A DNA stretch of 64,000 nucleotides from Ignavibacteriota bacterium (GTDB lineage: Bacteria; Bacteroidota; Ignavibacteria; Palsa-1295), in NCBI GenBank assembly GCA_003151825.1, contig PLYO01000022.1, positions 16,496-80,495 on the forward strand, given 5' to 3'. The notes beneath the pieces were generated by a model. The model searched no databases. It was not told the DNA's origin and worked only from the letters and a program-made list of their open reading frames with translations. The position numbers and the translations under genes were made by a program. Position 1 is the stretch's first letter. Every line of letters begins with the position of its first letter. Shown here piece by piece: positions 54,354-61,838 of this stretch.

Positions 54354-55160
54354 CTAAAACACGAACGCTATGGTAAATCCTAACACTACTCCAATAATCG
54401 CAGCAAGATTGTAGTTCCGACGTTTGGGCTTGACACCGGCTTCGCGTAGAATTCCGAAAATACTCCACCGCTCTAACTCGGGAAAATGATCGACCATCGA
54501 CCAACGAAGAATGAGATAGCGAAGGCGTTGAGTTGAAGTGAAAAACCACATGACGTAGGAACCGACCGCTGCAGCCGTTCCGCAAGTTATGCCAACGACA
54601 AAGAGCAGGGTGGCCTTGGTCATGCTAAGAATAATCTTATACCGTAGCCAGTCGCGTTCGAAATCCTCCGGGCGGTAAAAACCTTCTTTGCTCTGGTGGA
54701 ATGAGAGCCGTGTTACGAAGATGGAAAGCATCGAATCGACAACGGCCATGGCAAGCAAGAAAAAGAGCACTCCCATGGGCGGGTAATTCATCTTCCTCAT
54801 CAGGAAGAAAGTGACTACCGTAAGCACGTAAGCGATGAGCGTGTAATCGCTTCGCCCAATTTGGATGAGCAGTCGAGATGTTTTCTTCGATTTCCCAAAA
54901 TCGAGCAACAATCGAAAATTGGCACGGATTGTGCTGGCATAGAAATCGCTGACTTTTTCTTGTCCAGCCTGCTCGGATTGCCGCGGCGCATTGTTCGCGA
55001 GGATAAGGTCATCTTCTCGCTCGATCTCTCGTTCGAGCGTGATTTGTTCGATTGCTTCCCGGCGCAAGTCTTCCACTGGAATGTCGAAAGGCGATTGCTC
55101 GTCCACTGTCGATTGCTCCTCTTCGGGGCCGTCAGATAATGCGTCCGTTTTATGTTTCAT
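54354..55160 (-). CDS. Membrane protein with acidic N-terminus, unknown family
   Basis: A 268-residue protein without signal peptide. Residues 1-65 are acidic and polar (PEEEQSTVDEQSPFDIP, EREIEREDD). About four membrane helices follow: YTLIAYVLTVVTFFL, PMGVLFFLLAMAVVDSML, KATLLFVVGITCGTAAAVGSYVMWFF and a C-terminal AAIIGVVLGFTIAFVF. No family recognised. It sits between the AsmA-like gene and the short MSLKW membrane protein on the same strand. Confidence 0.65.
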   Translation of the reverse strand: MKHKTDALSDGPEEEQSTVDEQSPFDIPVEDLRREAIEQITLEREIEREDDLILANNAPRQSEQAGQEKVSDFYASTIRANFRLLLDFGKSKKTSRLLIQIGRSDYTLIAYVLTVVTFFLMRKMNYPPMGVLFFLLAMAVVDSMLSIFVTRLSFHQSKEGFYRPEDFERDWLRYKIILSMTKATLLFVVGITCGTAAAVGSYVMWFFTSTQRLRYLILRWSMVDHFPELERWSIFGILREAGVKPKRRNYNLAAIIGVVLGFTIAFVF

Positions 55161-55218
55161 TTTGATACATTCTCATTTTAGTCATTACTTACGCAAAGCC
55201 TTAGCCTTCCTCCGCGTC

Positions 55219-55548
55219 CTATGCATCCGTCGGGGCGTCTTGCAGGGAGGTGTCTTCCATTTCTACACTTTTTCTTATGGTCGGAGCGCGCGCAAGAGTG
55301 ATGAGATAGAGTACGACCGTCGGTACGCCTCCCACGATGGCCACCGTGAGCAAACCGCGTGTAATGATGGAGTCGATCCCATAATGCTCCTGCAAGAAGT
55401 TAAAGATTATGGGACTTGTCGCTGAAAGAAAAGCAATGATTTTTACTAAAAAGCTTGTCGGAAAGGACTTATGCACAATCGTGAACAAACCATAGCGTTT
55501 GCCCGGCGATAATGTGAAAAGCGGTTTTTCCGGCCATTTTAGCGACAT
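55219..55548 (-). CDS. Short MSLKW membrane protein, paralogue of anchor domain
   Basis: A 109-residue protein matching the first 95 residues of the coiled-coil protein at 40419-41699: MSLKWPEKPLFTLSPGKRYGLFTI, KSFPTSFLVKIIAF, GIDSIITRGLLTVAIVGGVPTVVLYLITLARAP. Two membrane helices remain; the coiled coil is absent. Either a trimmed duplicate or a stand-alone anchor able to pair with the long form. It lies in the same order relative to a hairpin and a disordered-protein gene as copy A, so the segment was duplicated as a block. Confidence 0.7.
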   Translation of the reverse strand: MSLKWPEKPLFTLSPGKRYGLFTIVHKSFPTSFLVKIIAFLSATSPIIFNFLQEHYGIDSIITRGLLTVAIVGGVPTVVLYLITLARAPTIRKSVEMEDTSLQDAPTDA

Positions 55549-55584
55549 GATTTCTTAGTATGAAATTCGTATTGCAAATTGCAT

Positions 55585-55608
55585 AAGCCCCGCCATAGGG
55601 CGGGGCTT
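55585..55608 (-). terminator. Hairpin after disordered-protein gene (copy B)
   Basis: Perfect ten-base arms AAGCCCCGCC and GGCGGGGCTT with ATAG loop. Relative to copy A, one pair has changed on both sides (T-A to C-G) and a mismatch has become paired, so the stem covaries. Confidence 0.6.
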
Positions 55609-55692
55609 ATTGCAGTTTATTGCGGGAGTCAGCCTCGGAATAGTCCGAGACTAACAAACGAACGATAGGAAATAGTCGTCTGCCACGGTAAT

Positions 55693-56008
55693 TTACCGGG
55701 CTGTGACATCATTATTCTCCTTCATTATATCGTTCTTCTTCGTCTTGCCAGGTCTGATTTCCGCCGACGCCTTGAGATGTCCTCGAATTGCTCTTGGTCC
55801 CCGTGATGTTCGGTGATGAATCGCTGTTCCTCGATGGATTGCTGTTCGTTGACGAATCGCGGTTCGTTGACGGGTCGTTGTTCGTTAACGGATCGCGGTT
55901 GGTGGACGGATTGCTTTGCGACGCAGAACCTTTCTGGCCCATGCTGGATGAGCGCGTACTCGCATTCGACGACGCACTGGCGATTGGTGTTGAGGTTGAA
56001 TTATTCAT
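55693..56008 (-). pseudogene. Disordered Ser/Asn protein, copy B with shifted tail
   Basis: From ATG 56008 the frame reads MNNSTSTPIASASSNAST and repeats of NRDPSTN type, ending at 55712 as QTWQDEEERYNEGE. One base off, the same DNA reads KTKKNDIMKENNDVTAR and stops at 55693, nearly identical to the tail of the intact copy (KKNDVVKENKDVTAR). A one-base length difference near the GGNQT codons explains it (ten bases where copy A has nine). The 98-residue frame-shifted product may still be made. Confidence 0.6.
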
Positions 56009-56031
56009 AGTATTATTTTTTATATTATAAG

Positions 56032-56053
56032 GAGCACACGGTATTGTATGCTC
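56032..56053 (-). promoter_or_regulatory. Conserved leader hairpin, copy B
   Basis: On the minus strand GAGCATAC pairs with GTGTGCTC around a six-base loop, 24 bases before ATGAATAATTC at 56008. Compared with copy A the stem changes at three positions while pairing is kept. Confidence 0.5.
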
Positions 56054-56086
56054 TAAAAAGTTTATGTTACCCTCTTCTGGGTTTGC

Positions 56087-56236
56087 TTAGAGCGCCCTCC
56101 GCCCCTGGATGATTCGGATAAGCACCGCAATGATAGCGATGACGAGCAAAAGATGGATCAGCCCGCCCATCGTGTATGCGGTGATCATTCCGAGCAGCCA
56201 GAGCAGCAGTACGATTACGATAATGGTTACGAGCAT
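56087..56236 (-). CDS. lmo0937-family mini membrane protein (copy B)
   Basis: A 49-residue frame from ATG 56236 to TAA at 56087-56089: MLVTIIVIVLLLWLLGM, AYTMGGLIHLLLVIAIIAV, LIRIIQGRRAL. It is the same length as copy A at 44267-44416 and about 80 percent identical by eye, with conservative swaps only. Flanked, like copy A, by a T9SS protein gene upstream on the strand. Confidence 0.8.
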   Translation of the reverse strand: MLVTIIVIVLLLWLLGMITAYTMGGLIHLLLVIAIIAVLIRIIQGRRAL

Positions 56237-56291
56237 AAAATTTCTTTTGAAAAAAATGTTGATGTCTCAGATTGTGAATGGATCGCCAGTC

Positions 56292-56324
56292 GTTAGCCAT
56301 TGGTTGATTACACCAATGGCTAAC
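56292..56324. terminator. Hairpin downstream of small T9SS gene
   Basis: Perfect 12-base arms GTTAGCCATTGG and CCAATGGCTAAC around a nine-base loop, 13 bases past the T9SS gene stop. Same stem as the hairpin at 44473-44504. Confidence 0.55.
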
Positions 56325-56337
56325 GCATAACCGTTAC

Positions 56338-56856
56338 TTATCGAAACCGCGTCACGGAAACCCGGCTTTCGACCATCTGCCCGGGTATTCTCGCGGCAAG
56401 AATATAATTACCGGATGCCAAACCAGAGAGGTCTATTTCCATCGACCGGATCCCGCTTGGCGCGTAGCCGGAAAAGACGTTCTTCACTACTTTTCCATTA
56501 ACATCGAAGAGCCGCACATCCAGAGTAGATGCGTTTGTAAGCGTAATGCTTGCCGTTGCGAGAGCGGAAACCGGATTCGGCCATACCGCAATGCCGAGCT
56601 GCATATTCGCAATTTGCGATACGCCAGAAGCAGCTGCCTCCGATGTCCAAAATCCTATCTCGGCCTTCATCTGTGAATTCGATGCGGTTCCCGTGACGGG
56701 CTGACCAGCGGTTACTCCTGCATTGGTCGTCGAATTCGATGCGATGCCGGCTCCGGATGAGATCGCTGCCTTTTGCAGCATCATCTGAGCATGTGCCATC
56801 CCGCCTGAGAAAATCGCAAGCGAAACGACGAAAAATATCGATTTGAATTTTTTCAT
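56338..56856 (-). CDS. Small secreted protein with T9SS type A tail
   Basis: A 172-residue exported protein (MKKFKSIFFVVSLAIFSGGMAHAQ) with a short Ser/Thr/Gly-rich region (ISSGAGIASNSTTNAGVTAGQ) followed directly by a T9SS sorting domain (LGIAVWPNPVSALATASITL, VRLFDVNGKVVKNVFSG, LASGNYILAARIPG). The cargo part is tiny, so it may mostly present a short surface peptide. It precedes lmo0937 copy B on the strand and follows the fibre-like gene after 19 bases. Confidence 0.75.
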   Translation of the reverse strand: MKKFKSIFFVVSLAIFSGGMAHAQMMLQKAAISSGAGIASNSTTNAGVTAGQPVTGTASNSQMKAEIGFWTSEAAASGVSQIANMQLGIAVWPNPVSALATASITLTNASTLDVRLFDVNGKVVKNVFSGYAPSGIRSMEIDLSGLASGNYILAARIPGQMVESRVSVTRFR

Positions 56857-56875
56857 AATTTCCTCTCTGATTTAC

Positions 56876-58585
56876 TTATTGGTTGACGATTAAATAATTG
56901 AACGACAGGTCCGAAGCAAGCCCTACTGCCCCAAGCAGACCGACCGTAAAGCTGCCTGCGCCCGTGCCGGTTATGCGGATTGGAGCAAGGCCGGAAACCG
57001 TCGAATTGATAGTAAGGAATATCATCGACCCTGCTTTTGCATAGACGTTCGAAATCGTTGCTGTAAGATTGCCGGCTGTTATCGTGCCACTCCCGACCGG
57101 ACCTGCGAGTGAAAAGCCGCCTGCGATTCGCATTGCCGTTGCTCCCGAAGAAGTTACGGAGTCGGTGAGCGCTGTCGAGCCAGATGAAACGATTGTGGTC
57201 GCTCCATTAGCAGCTACCGAGAACGCCGCCCCGCCTGTGGAGTTTAATGCCGAAATCAAACCTGCACCCGAACCCGAGGCCATGTTCTGTATTTGTAACG
57301 CCGCACCGTTCGCAGAGGAACCGGTGGCATTGATCGCCGCGCCGCCCGTCGAGGTCACGCTCAGCGCGTTGTTGGCCGACGATTGAATGTTCGTTGCACC
57401 GCTTGCCGCCACGGAAAATGCCGCATTGCCTGAAGAATTCAGTGCCGAAATCAGACCCGCTCCCGAACCCGAGGCCATGTTCTGTAATTGCAATGTCGCA
57501 CCGTTCGCAGAGGAACTCGTAGCATTGATCGCCGAGCCGTTCGTCGCAGCGGAACTCGTGGCATTGATCGCCGCACCGCCCGTCGATGTAACGCTCAGCG
57601 CGTTGTTGGCCGACGATTGAATGTTCGTTGCGCCGCTTGCGGCTACGGAAAATGCCGCATTGCCCGAGGAATTTAATGCCGAAATCAAACCTGCACCCGA
57701 ACCCGAGGCCGTGTTCTGTAATTGCAACGCCGCGCCGTTTGCATCGGAACTCGTGGCATGGATCGCCGCGCCGCCGGTGCTCGTAATATCGAGGGCCGCA
57801 GACGAGCCGTTTGCGGTCGCCGAAAGAGCCGATCCTGTGGAAGCGGCCAATTGCAATGCGTTCCCTGTGCCAGTGCTTGAGAGCATTTCAGCAGCGCCGG
57901 CGCCGGAATTCGTGAGGCTGAATAAGCCAGAGCCAGATGCCGAAGACGATGTCTGCGAGAATGGAAGATTGAGTCCACCCCCTCCGCTGCCCGTAAAGCT
58001 AAGGTTAATGTTGTTACCGTTCGAAGTTACGGCAAGGTTTCCGCCACCGTTGATGGTGATATTACCATGTGCTCCATTAACGGTGGTAACGACAGCCGAT
58101 CCAAGCGATGAATCAAGCGTTGCAATAATATTTCCGCCGACAGACAGAGCAACAGCCGCAGTATCCGCCGTTTTAGCGGTTGCCGCTATCGGTACTGCGC
58201 CGATCGTGAACAGAGGCATAAGCTGCGCTCCGCCATCGACGGAAAGACCAAGTTCATAGATGCCGGTTGCGCTAAGATTCAGCTTGGAGCTGCCGCTGGC
58301 GCCGAGCATGATGTCGAACACGCCATCGGTTGTTGTGACCATGTCGGTCTCGTTGTAAATCGCCGTCGCGCCGCCGTTCTGATAGACGTTGGCCACGATG
58401 CTATGCGAGCCATCTGCAATCGCGCTGCCATCGAGATTAGTCAATCGGCCCTGCACCGAGAAATTCGATGAAGCGCTCGCATTCTGAGCGTTTGCCGATG
58501 CGAAGGAAAGAAATGCCGTGAGCATGATGCTCGCTGCGTAGAAGGTATATTTCATAATGTTGTGTTTTGATATTGAATTATTCAT
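56876..58585 (-). CDS. Fibre-like repeat protein
   Basis: A 569-residue exported protein. Start at 58585 (ATGAATAATTC, shared with three other genes); the signal peptide proper begins at the second ATG, 58555 (MKYTFYAASIMLTAFLSFASANAQ). Residues about 35-130 (VQGRLTNLDGSAIADGSHSIV, TDMVTTTDGVFDIMLG) form a domain seen in tail-fibre-like bacterial surface proteins. The centre holds long Ala/Ser/Asn/Gly repeats (SGNAAFSVAASGATNIQSS, STGGAAINATSS, ASGSGAGLISALNSS) typical of beta-helical fibres. The C-terminus (VYAKAGSMIFLTINS) resembles fibre tips. No phage genes nearby, so probably a cell-surface fibre. Confidence 0.75.
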   Translation of the reverse strand: MNNSISKHNIMKYTFYAASIMLTAFLSFASANAQNASASSNFSVQGRLTNLDGSAIADGSHSIVANVYQNGGATAIYNETDMVTTTDGVFDIMLGASGSSKLNLSATGIYELGLSVDGGAQLMPLFTIGAVPIAATAKTADTAAVALSVGGNIIATLDSSLGSAVVTTVNGAHGNITINGGGNLAVTSNGNNINLSFTGSGGGGLNLPFSQTSSSASGSGLFSLTNSGAGAAEMLSSTGTGNALQLAASTGSALSATANGSSAALDITSTGGAAIHATSSDANGAALQLQNTASGSGAGLISALNSSGNAAFSVAASGATNIQSSANNALSVTSTGGAAINATSSAATNGSAINATSSSANGATLQLQNMASGSGAGLISALNSSGNAAFSVAASGATNIQSSANNALSVTSTGGAAINATGSSANGAALQIQNMASGSGAGLISALNSTGGAAFSVAANGATTIVSSGSTALTDSVTSSGATAMRIAGGFSLAGPVGSGTITAGNLTATISNVYAKAGSMIFLTINSTVSGLAPIRITGTGAGSFTVGLLGAVGLASDLSFNYLIVNQ

Positions 58586-58623
58586 GTTATTTTTTTATTG
58601 ATCGCACACTATTGTGTGTGTTG

Positions 58624-58669
58624 AAAAATTTTGTTAATCGGCAGCACCGGAATGGAACTGCCGATTAAC
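58624..58669 (-). terminator. Intrinsic terminator after OmpA relic
   Basis: On the minus strand GTTAATCGGCAG pairs perfectly with CTGCCGATTAAC around a 13-base loop, followed by AAAATTTTTC. It ends the chimeric relic transcript; a near-identical copy follows OmpA B. Confidence 0.7.
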
Positions 58670-58680
58670 ATGACGGTTAG

Positions 58681-59306
58681 TTATTGGCAGGCTTGCATGA
58701 CCTTAACGGCTATGGCCGGTTCTGTACGCGCTCTGCTTCGAGTTCCGCTGGCGAAGCGCCTGTTCTTTCGCTAACGCCCGGATTGCTCGTGCCAAATCCC
58801 CTGGTGGATGCGATCTTGTCCGAGTTTACTCCCTGCGCGATAAGCGAGGCCTTAATGCGGTCTGCTCGTTGCTCGGAAAGCCTCTGGTTGTCTAAAGTGA
58901 CGAACCGCCCGGACAGAGCGGAATGTGCTCCGCCATCGACGGAAAGACCGAGTTTATAGCTGCCGGTTGCGCTAAGATTCAGTTTGCCGCTGCTGCTGGC
59001 ACCAGCGCCAAGCGTGATGTCGAAAACGCCATTGGTGGTCGTGACCATATCGGTCTCGGTGTAGATAGCAGTCGCGTTACCATTTTGATAGACGCTGGCT
59101 ACGATGGCATGCGATCCATTTGCGATCGTGCTGCCATCGTGGTTGGTCAATCGGCCCTTCACCGACAACGTCGATGAGGCGCTCGTTTGAGCGTTTGCAG
59201 CATCGCCGACGATGCTTGATGCGAAGGAAAGAAATGCCGTGAGCATAATGCTCGCTGTATAGAAGGTATGTTTCATAATGTTGTGTTTTGATATTGAATT
59301 ATTCAT
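58681..59306 (-). pseudogene. Chimeric relic: fibre-protein 5' end fused to OmpA 3' end
   Basis: The first 130 residues (MNNSISKHNIMKHTFYTASIM, VKGRLTNHDGSTIANGSHAIV, LGLSVDGGA) match the fibre-like protein at 56876-58585. It then switches to the last third of an OmpA domain (NQRLSEQRADRIKASLIAQGV, STRGFGTSNPGVSER) as in the protein at 59402-60682. A one-base deletion in the VQNR-R codons creates a TAG at 58710; without it the frame would read IAVKVMQACQ and stop at 58681, like OmpA. So it arose by recombination between neighbours and later decayed. Leader and terminator are intact. Confidence 0.75.
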
Positions 59307-59343
59307 GTTATTTTTTTATGGATCGCACACTATTGTGTGTTCT

Positions 59344-59390
59344 AAAAAGTGTTGTTAATCGGCAGCACCGGATAGGAACTGCCGATTAAC
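59344..59390 (-). terminator. Intrinsic terminator after OmpA B
   Basis: On the minus strand, 12 bases past the OmpA stop, GTTAATCGGCAG and CTGCCGATTAAC form a perfect stem with a 13-base loop, followed by AACACTTTTT. Confidence 0.75.
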
Positions 59391-59401
59391 ATGACGGTTA
59401 G

Positions 59402-60682
59402 TTACTGACAGGCCTGTACGACCTTGACGGCAATGCGCCGGTTTTGCACGCGCTCTCGTTCGAGTTCGGCTGCGGAAACGTCCGATCGTTCCTTAACGGC
59501 CGGATTGCTCGTGCCAAATCCTCGTGTGGATGCTACCTTATCCGGACTTACCCCTTGCGCGACAAGCCAGGTTTTGATTCGATCTGCTCGAAGCTCGGAA
59601 AGCCTCTGGTTATGCTCTGGCGTGCCTTCCGCGCTCGCAAATCCTTGTATTTCTACTCTCAGATTCGGGCACTGCTCGACCAAATGCTTGATCTGATAGA
59701 GATTAGCGAGATTACCCGGCACCGCCGTGTTGAATTGATCGGTATTTACGATAAACAGCGTTCCCGGAAAATTGAATATCGTATTGACCGGCGGATTAAC
59801 ATAGATCGTGTCCGTCGTGCCGGTCATGAAGACCGTATCGACTTTCGCCACTACGACCGTATCGATATAGATCACAGCCTTTTGCACGGTATCCGTGAAA
59901 TAATTATTATTGATGATGGTCGTGCTTGATGCCGGTGCTGCTGGTGGCGGCTCTGGCTGCGGTGGTGTAAAGAGGTTATAACTGAATCCGAGTCCGAACG
60001 TCAAATAGACGTCCTGTCGATAATTATTCGGATTGGAATAATCGTCCAGCCAGTCCGTTCCGGTCAAATGCAAGAGCAACTGACCGTTGAAGGTAACCTT
60101 TTGGGTGATGAACATATCGAACCCTACCCCCGTGACGCCGCCAATGACGTTTTTGCTATAAGCGGCGTTGGCATTGCCCCTGAGCGGAGACGGAGTCGCA
60201 TCATCAGGCTCGAAGTTAAGCGCCTCTATTCCGGCCTCGAAAAATGGAACGAAGGTCTGATCCGGGAAGAAATTAATCTCACCCATGAGATCCCATCCTC
60301 CATAACGGATATGGTTCAGCGAACCTGCCGGGCTGCCGTCCGCGCCAGCACTGACGGGGAAAAGAGCGTGCTCGTCACCGATGCTTCCTGATGGTGCTGT
60401 TCCTGGTATGCCATAGCTACCGGTGGATTTATACCCAATCACGCCGCCATTATAGGACGCGCGCAAGGAGACCCAGTCGATGATATTCCATCGAATGAAT
60501 AAATCTCCCCCGAGGCCAAAGTGGCTGTCCGAAAAGTTACCCCAATATTTGTTGAGGCCGGCATCGAAACCGAAATTCAACGCTCCTTCAACCTCCTGAG
60601 CGCGAACGTTCGAGCTTAGCAGCCCGAAGAAAGAAGCAACAGCGAGGATCGCCGCCGCAGTGAGTTTATTTAGATTTTTCAT
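59402..60682 (-). CDS. OmpA family outer-membrane protein (copy B)
   Basis: A 426-residue paralogue of the protein at 42786-44078. Signal peptide (AAILAVASFFGLLSSNVRAQ), N-terminal barrel (FGFDAGLNKYWGNFSDSHFGLGG, WVSLRASYNGGVIGYKS, FVPFFEAGIEALNFEPDD), a Pro-rich linker (PEPPPAAPASST) and a C-terminal OmpA domain (GFASAEGTPEHNQRLSELRADRIKTWL, STRGFGTSNPAVKERSDVS, VQNRRIAVKVVQACQ). It should link outer membrane and peptidoglycan. Unlike copy A it lacks the composite stress promoter in the 47 bases before the MKHRITI peptide gene, so it may be co-transcribed with that gene. Confidence 0.92.
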   Translation of the reverse strand: MKNLNKLTAAAILAVASFFGLLSSNVRAQEVEGALNFGFDAGLNKYWGNFSDSHFGLGGDLFIRWNIIDWVSLRASYNGGVIGYKSTGSYGIPGTAPSGSIGDEHALFPVSAGADGSPAGSLNHIRYGGWDLMGEINFFPDQTFVPFFEAGIEALNFEPDDATPSPLRGNANAAYSKNVIGGVTGVGFDMFITQKVTFNGQLLLHLTGTDWLDDYSNPNNYRQDVYLTFGLGFSYNLFTPPQPEPPPAAPASSTTIINNNYFTDTVQKAVIYIDTVVVAKVDTVFMTGTTDTIYVNPPVNTIFNFPGTLFIVNTDQFNTAVPGNLANLYQIKHLVEQCPNLRVEIQGFASAEGTPEHNQRLSELRADRIKTWLVAQGVSPDKVASTRGFGTSNPAVKERSDVSAAELERERVQNRRIAVKVVQACQ

Positions 60683-60729
60683 GATTGTATTAAAGAATAA
60701 TGGTGATGTTTTCGTGATGAATAAAGCGA

Positions 60730-60981
60730 TTAATGGCGGTCGTGATCGTGATCGTGATCGTGATCGTGCGCATGAATATCGATCTGAGGCGCAATGACGA
60801 CTGCCCTGCGATGATGACGACGATGACGACGGTGATAAACAGGATGGACGCCAACGCCTACGCCAACGCCGACATGGATTTGGTTTGATATTGCTCGTGC
60901 GGTATTCAGCGCAGCGAATGGTCCCATTCCGAGGAATAAAGCGCAGAAAACGATGAGCGTGATGGTTATGCGATGTTTCAT
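60730..60981 (-). CDS. His/Asp-repeat exported peptide, MKHRITI family
   Basis: An 83-residue protein with the family signal peptide (MKHRITITLIVFCALFLGMG). The mature part contains GVGVGVGVHPVYHRRHRRHHRR, wait-free basic/His stretches, RAVVIAPQIDIH as in the 48152 gene, and a C-terminal HDHDHDHDHDRH tail. The alternating His-Asp run suggests divalent-metal binding. Lies just upstream of OmpA copy B on the strand. Confidence 0.65.
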   Translation of the reverse strand: MKHRITITLIVFCALFLGMGPFAALNTARAISNQIHVGVGVGVGVHPVYHRRHRRHHRRAVVIAPQIDIHAHDHDHDHDHDRH

Positions 60982-61057
60982 TGTGATATTTTACATTGAG
61001 TTTAAATGATGATGTTTTTCATAAGGAACGACGTACGTAAGCCGTCCTCATGGTTTT

Positions 61058-61267
61058 CTAATTTCCGTAATTTGAGTATTTCGAAAGTAACCCTGCATTC
61101 GACGTTTCCCGTCGTTCCCGATGCTGCACTTCATGATAACCGATGAGCAGTGTTAGGCTGCGATCCCTTTGATTTTTCAGGATCGTTGCATTGTTAAAAT
61201 GAACCGATACTTCGTGATGCGCGATGCGCGATGCCGAGCTATCCGTGGAATTTAATTTTTTTTCCAT
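61058..61267 (-). CDS. Small conserved protein, GYHxxQHR family (copy B)
   Basis: A 69-residue frame starting eight bases after the next gene upstream. Residues 32-50 (NQRDRSLTLLIGYHEVQHR) match the protein at 50077-50343, which supports both as real genes. The N-terminus contains a short His-rich stretch (IAHHEVSVHFNNA). No signal or membrane segment. Function unknown. Confidence 0.5.
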   Translation of the reverse strand: MEKKLNSTDSSASRIAHHEVSVHFNNATILKNQRDRSLTLLIGYHEVQHRERRETSNAGLLSKYSNYGN

Positions 61268-61275
61268 ATCGTGCC

Positions 61276-61626
61276 TCAGTTGATTTCATCTTTGTCAACG
61301 ACGATGGCCTCGCATGGCGTCTCCCACATCACGGCCACGACCGTTTGGTCCGGCAGCGTAACGTAGGCTTGCTGACCCTGCGGCACCGTCTGTCCGTTAA
61401 TGGTGATCGAAGTCGCGGTGTCTGGAATAGCGACCGTGTCCGTGCTGCTTCCGGGAACGGCCAGGTAATAGTTATTACTTGCCGTGGATACGGTTACCGT
61501 ACCAAGCCCTTCCGCCTGCTGATTCGAGACTACGAACGCTATTTGGCCCGATGTCTGAGCGAAAGCCGACCCATAGCCAAGAGCAACCGCAAGCACAATG
61601 ACGAGCGTGATAATTGTTATTTTCAT
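61276..61626 (-). CDS. Small exported protein, unknown function
   Basis: A 116-residue protein with signal peptide (IITLVIVLAVALGYGSAFAQ) and a beta-rich mature part (GLGTVTVSTASNNYYLAVPG, TSITINGQTVPQGQQAYVTLPD). It has a single Cys near the end. It has a TATTTTTG promoter box 67 bases upstream and heads a minus-strand run with the small GYHxxQHR peptide. Confidence 0.65.
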   Translation of the reverse strand: MKITIITLVIVLAVALGYGSAFAQTSGQIAFVVSNQQAEGLGTVTVSTASNNYYLAVPGSSTDTVAIPDTATSITINGQTVPQGQQAYVTLPDQTVVAVMWETPCEAIVVDKDEIN

Positions 61627-61692
61627 GTTTCCTCCTAATTTGAATATTGTCGTTTTTTAAGTTTCGTGAATTGGTTGAAATAATTCATAGCG

Positions 61693-61700
61693 CAAAAATA
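61693..61700 (-). promoter_or_regulatory. TATTTTTG -7 box, minus strand
   Basis: Reverse complement TATTTTTGC lies 67 bases before ATG 61626. It does not carry the TGTAAC repeats of the composite promoters. Confidence 0.45.
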
Positions 61701-61744
61701 GAGCATGAAAGAGTGGATTTCAAGGACATCTCTCTTTTATTCCT

Positions 61745-61752
61745 TATTTTTG
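61745..61752 (+). promoter_or_regulatory. TATTTTTG -7 box, plus strand
   Basis: TATTTTTGT matches TAnnTTTGY about 85 bases before ATG 61839, divergent from the box at 61693-61700. Confidence 0.45.
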
Positions 61753-61838
61753 TTGACTCTTAAATTGCTAATTACAAGCGATATTGAGAAATCTACCCGT
61801 AAAATTCGTCCGAGGGCAACCGCAAACAAAAATATATT

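Noticed and set aside
57069..58259. Plus-strand Ala/Glu/Pro-rich frames
   Set aside because: They are antisense readings of the repetitive fibre-like gene; the repeat makes them look protein-like.
56876..58585. Tail-fibre-like gene as sign of a prophage
   Set aside because: No capsid, terminase, portal, integrase or lysis gene nearby, and the protein has a signal peptide.
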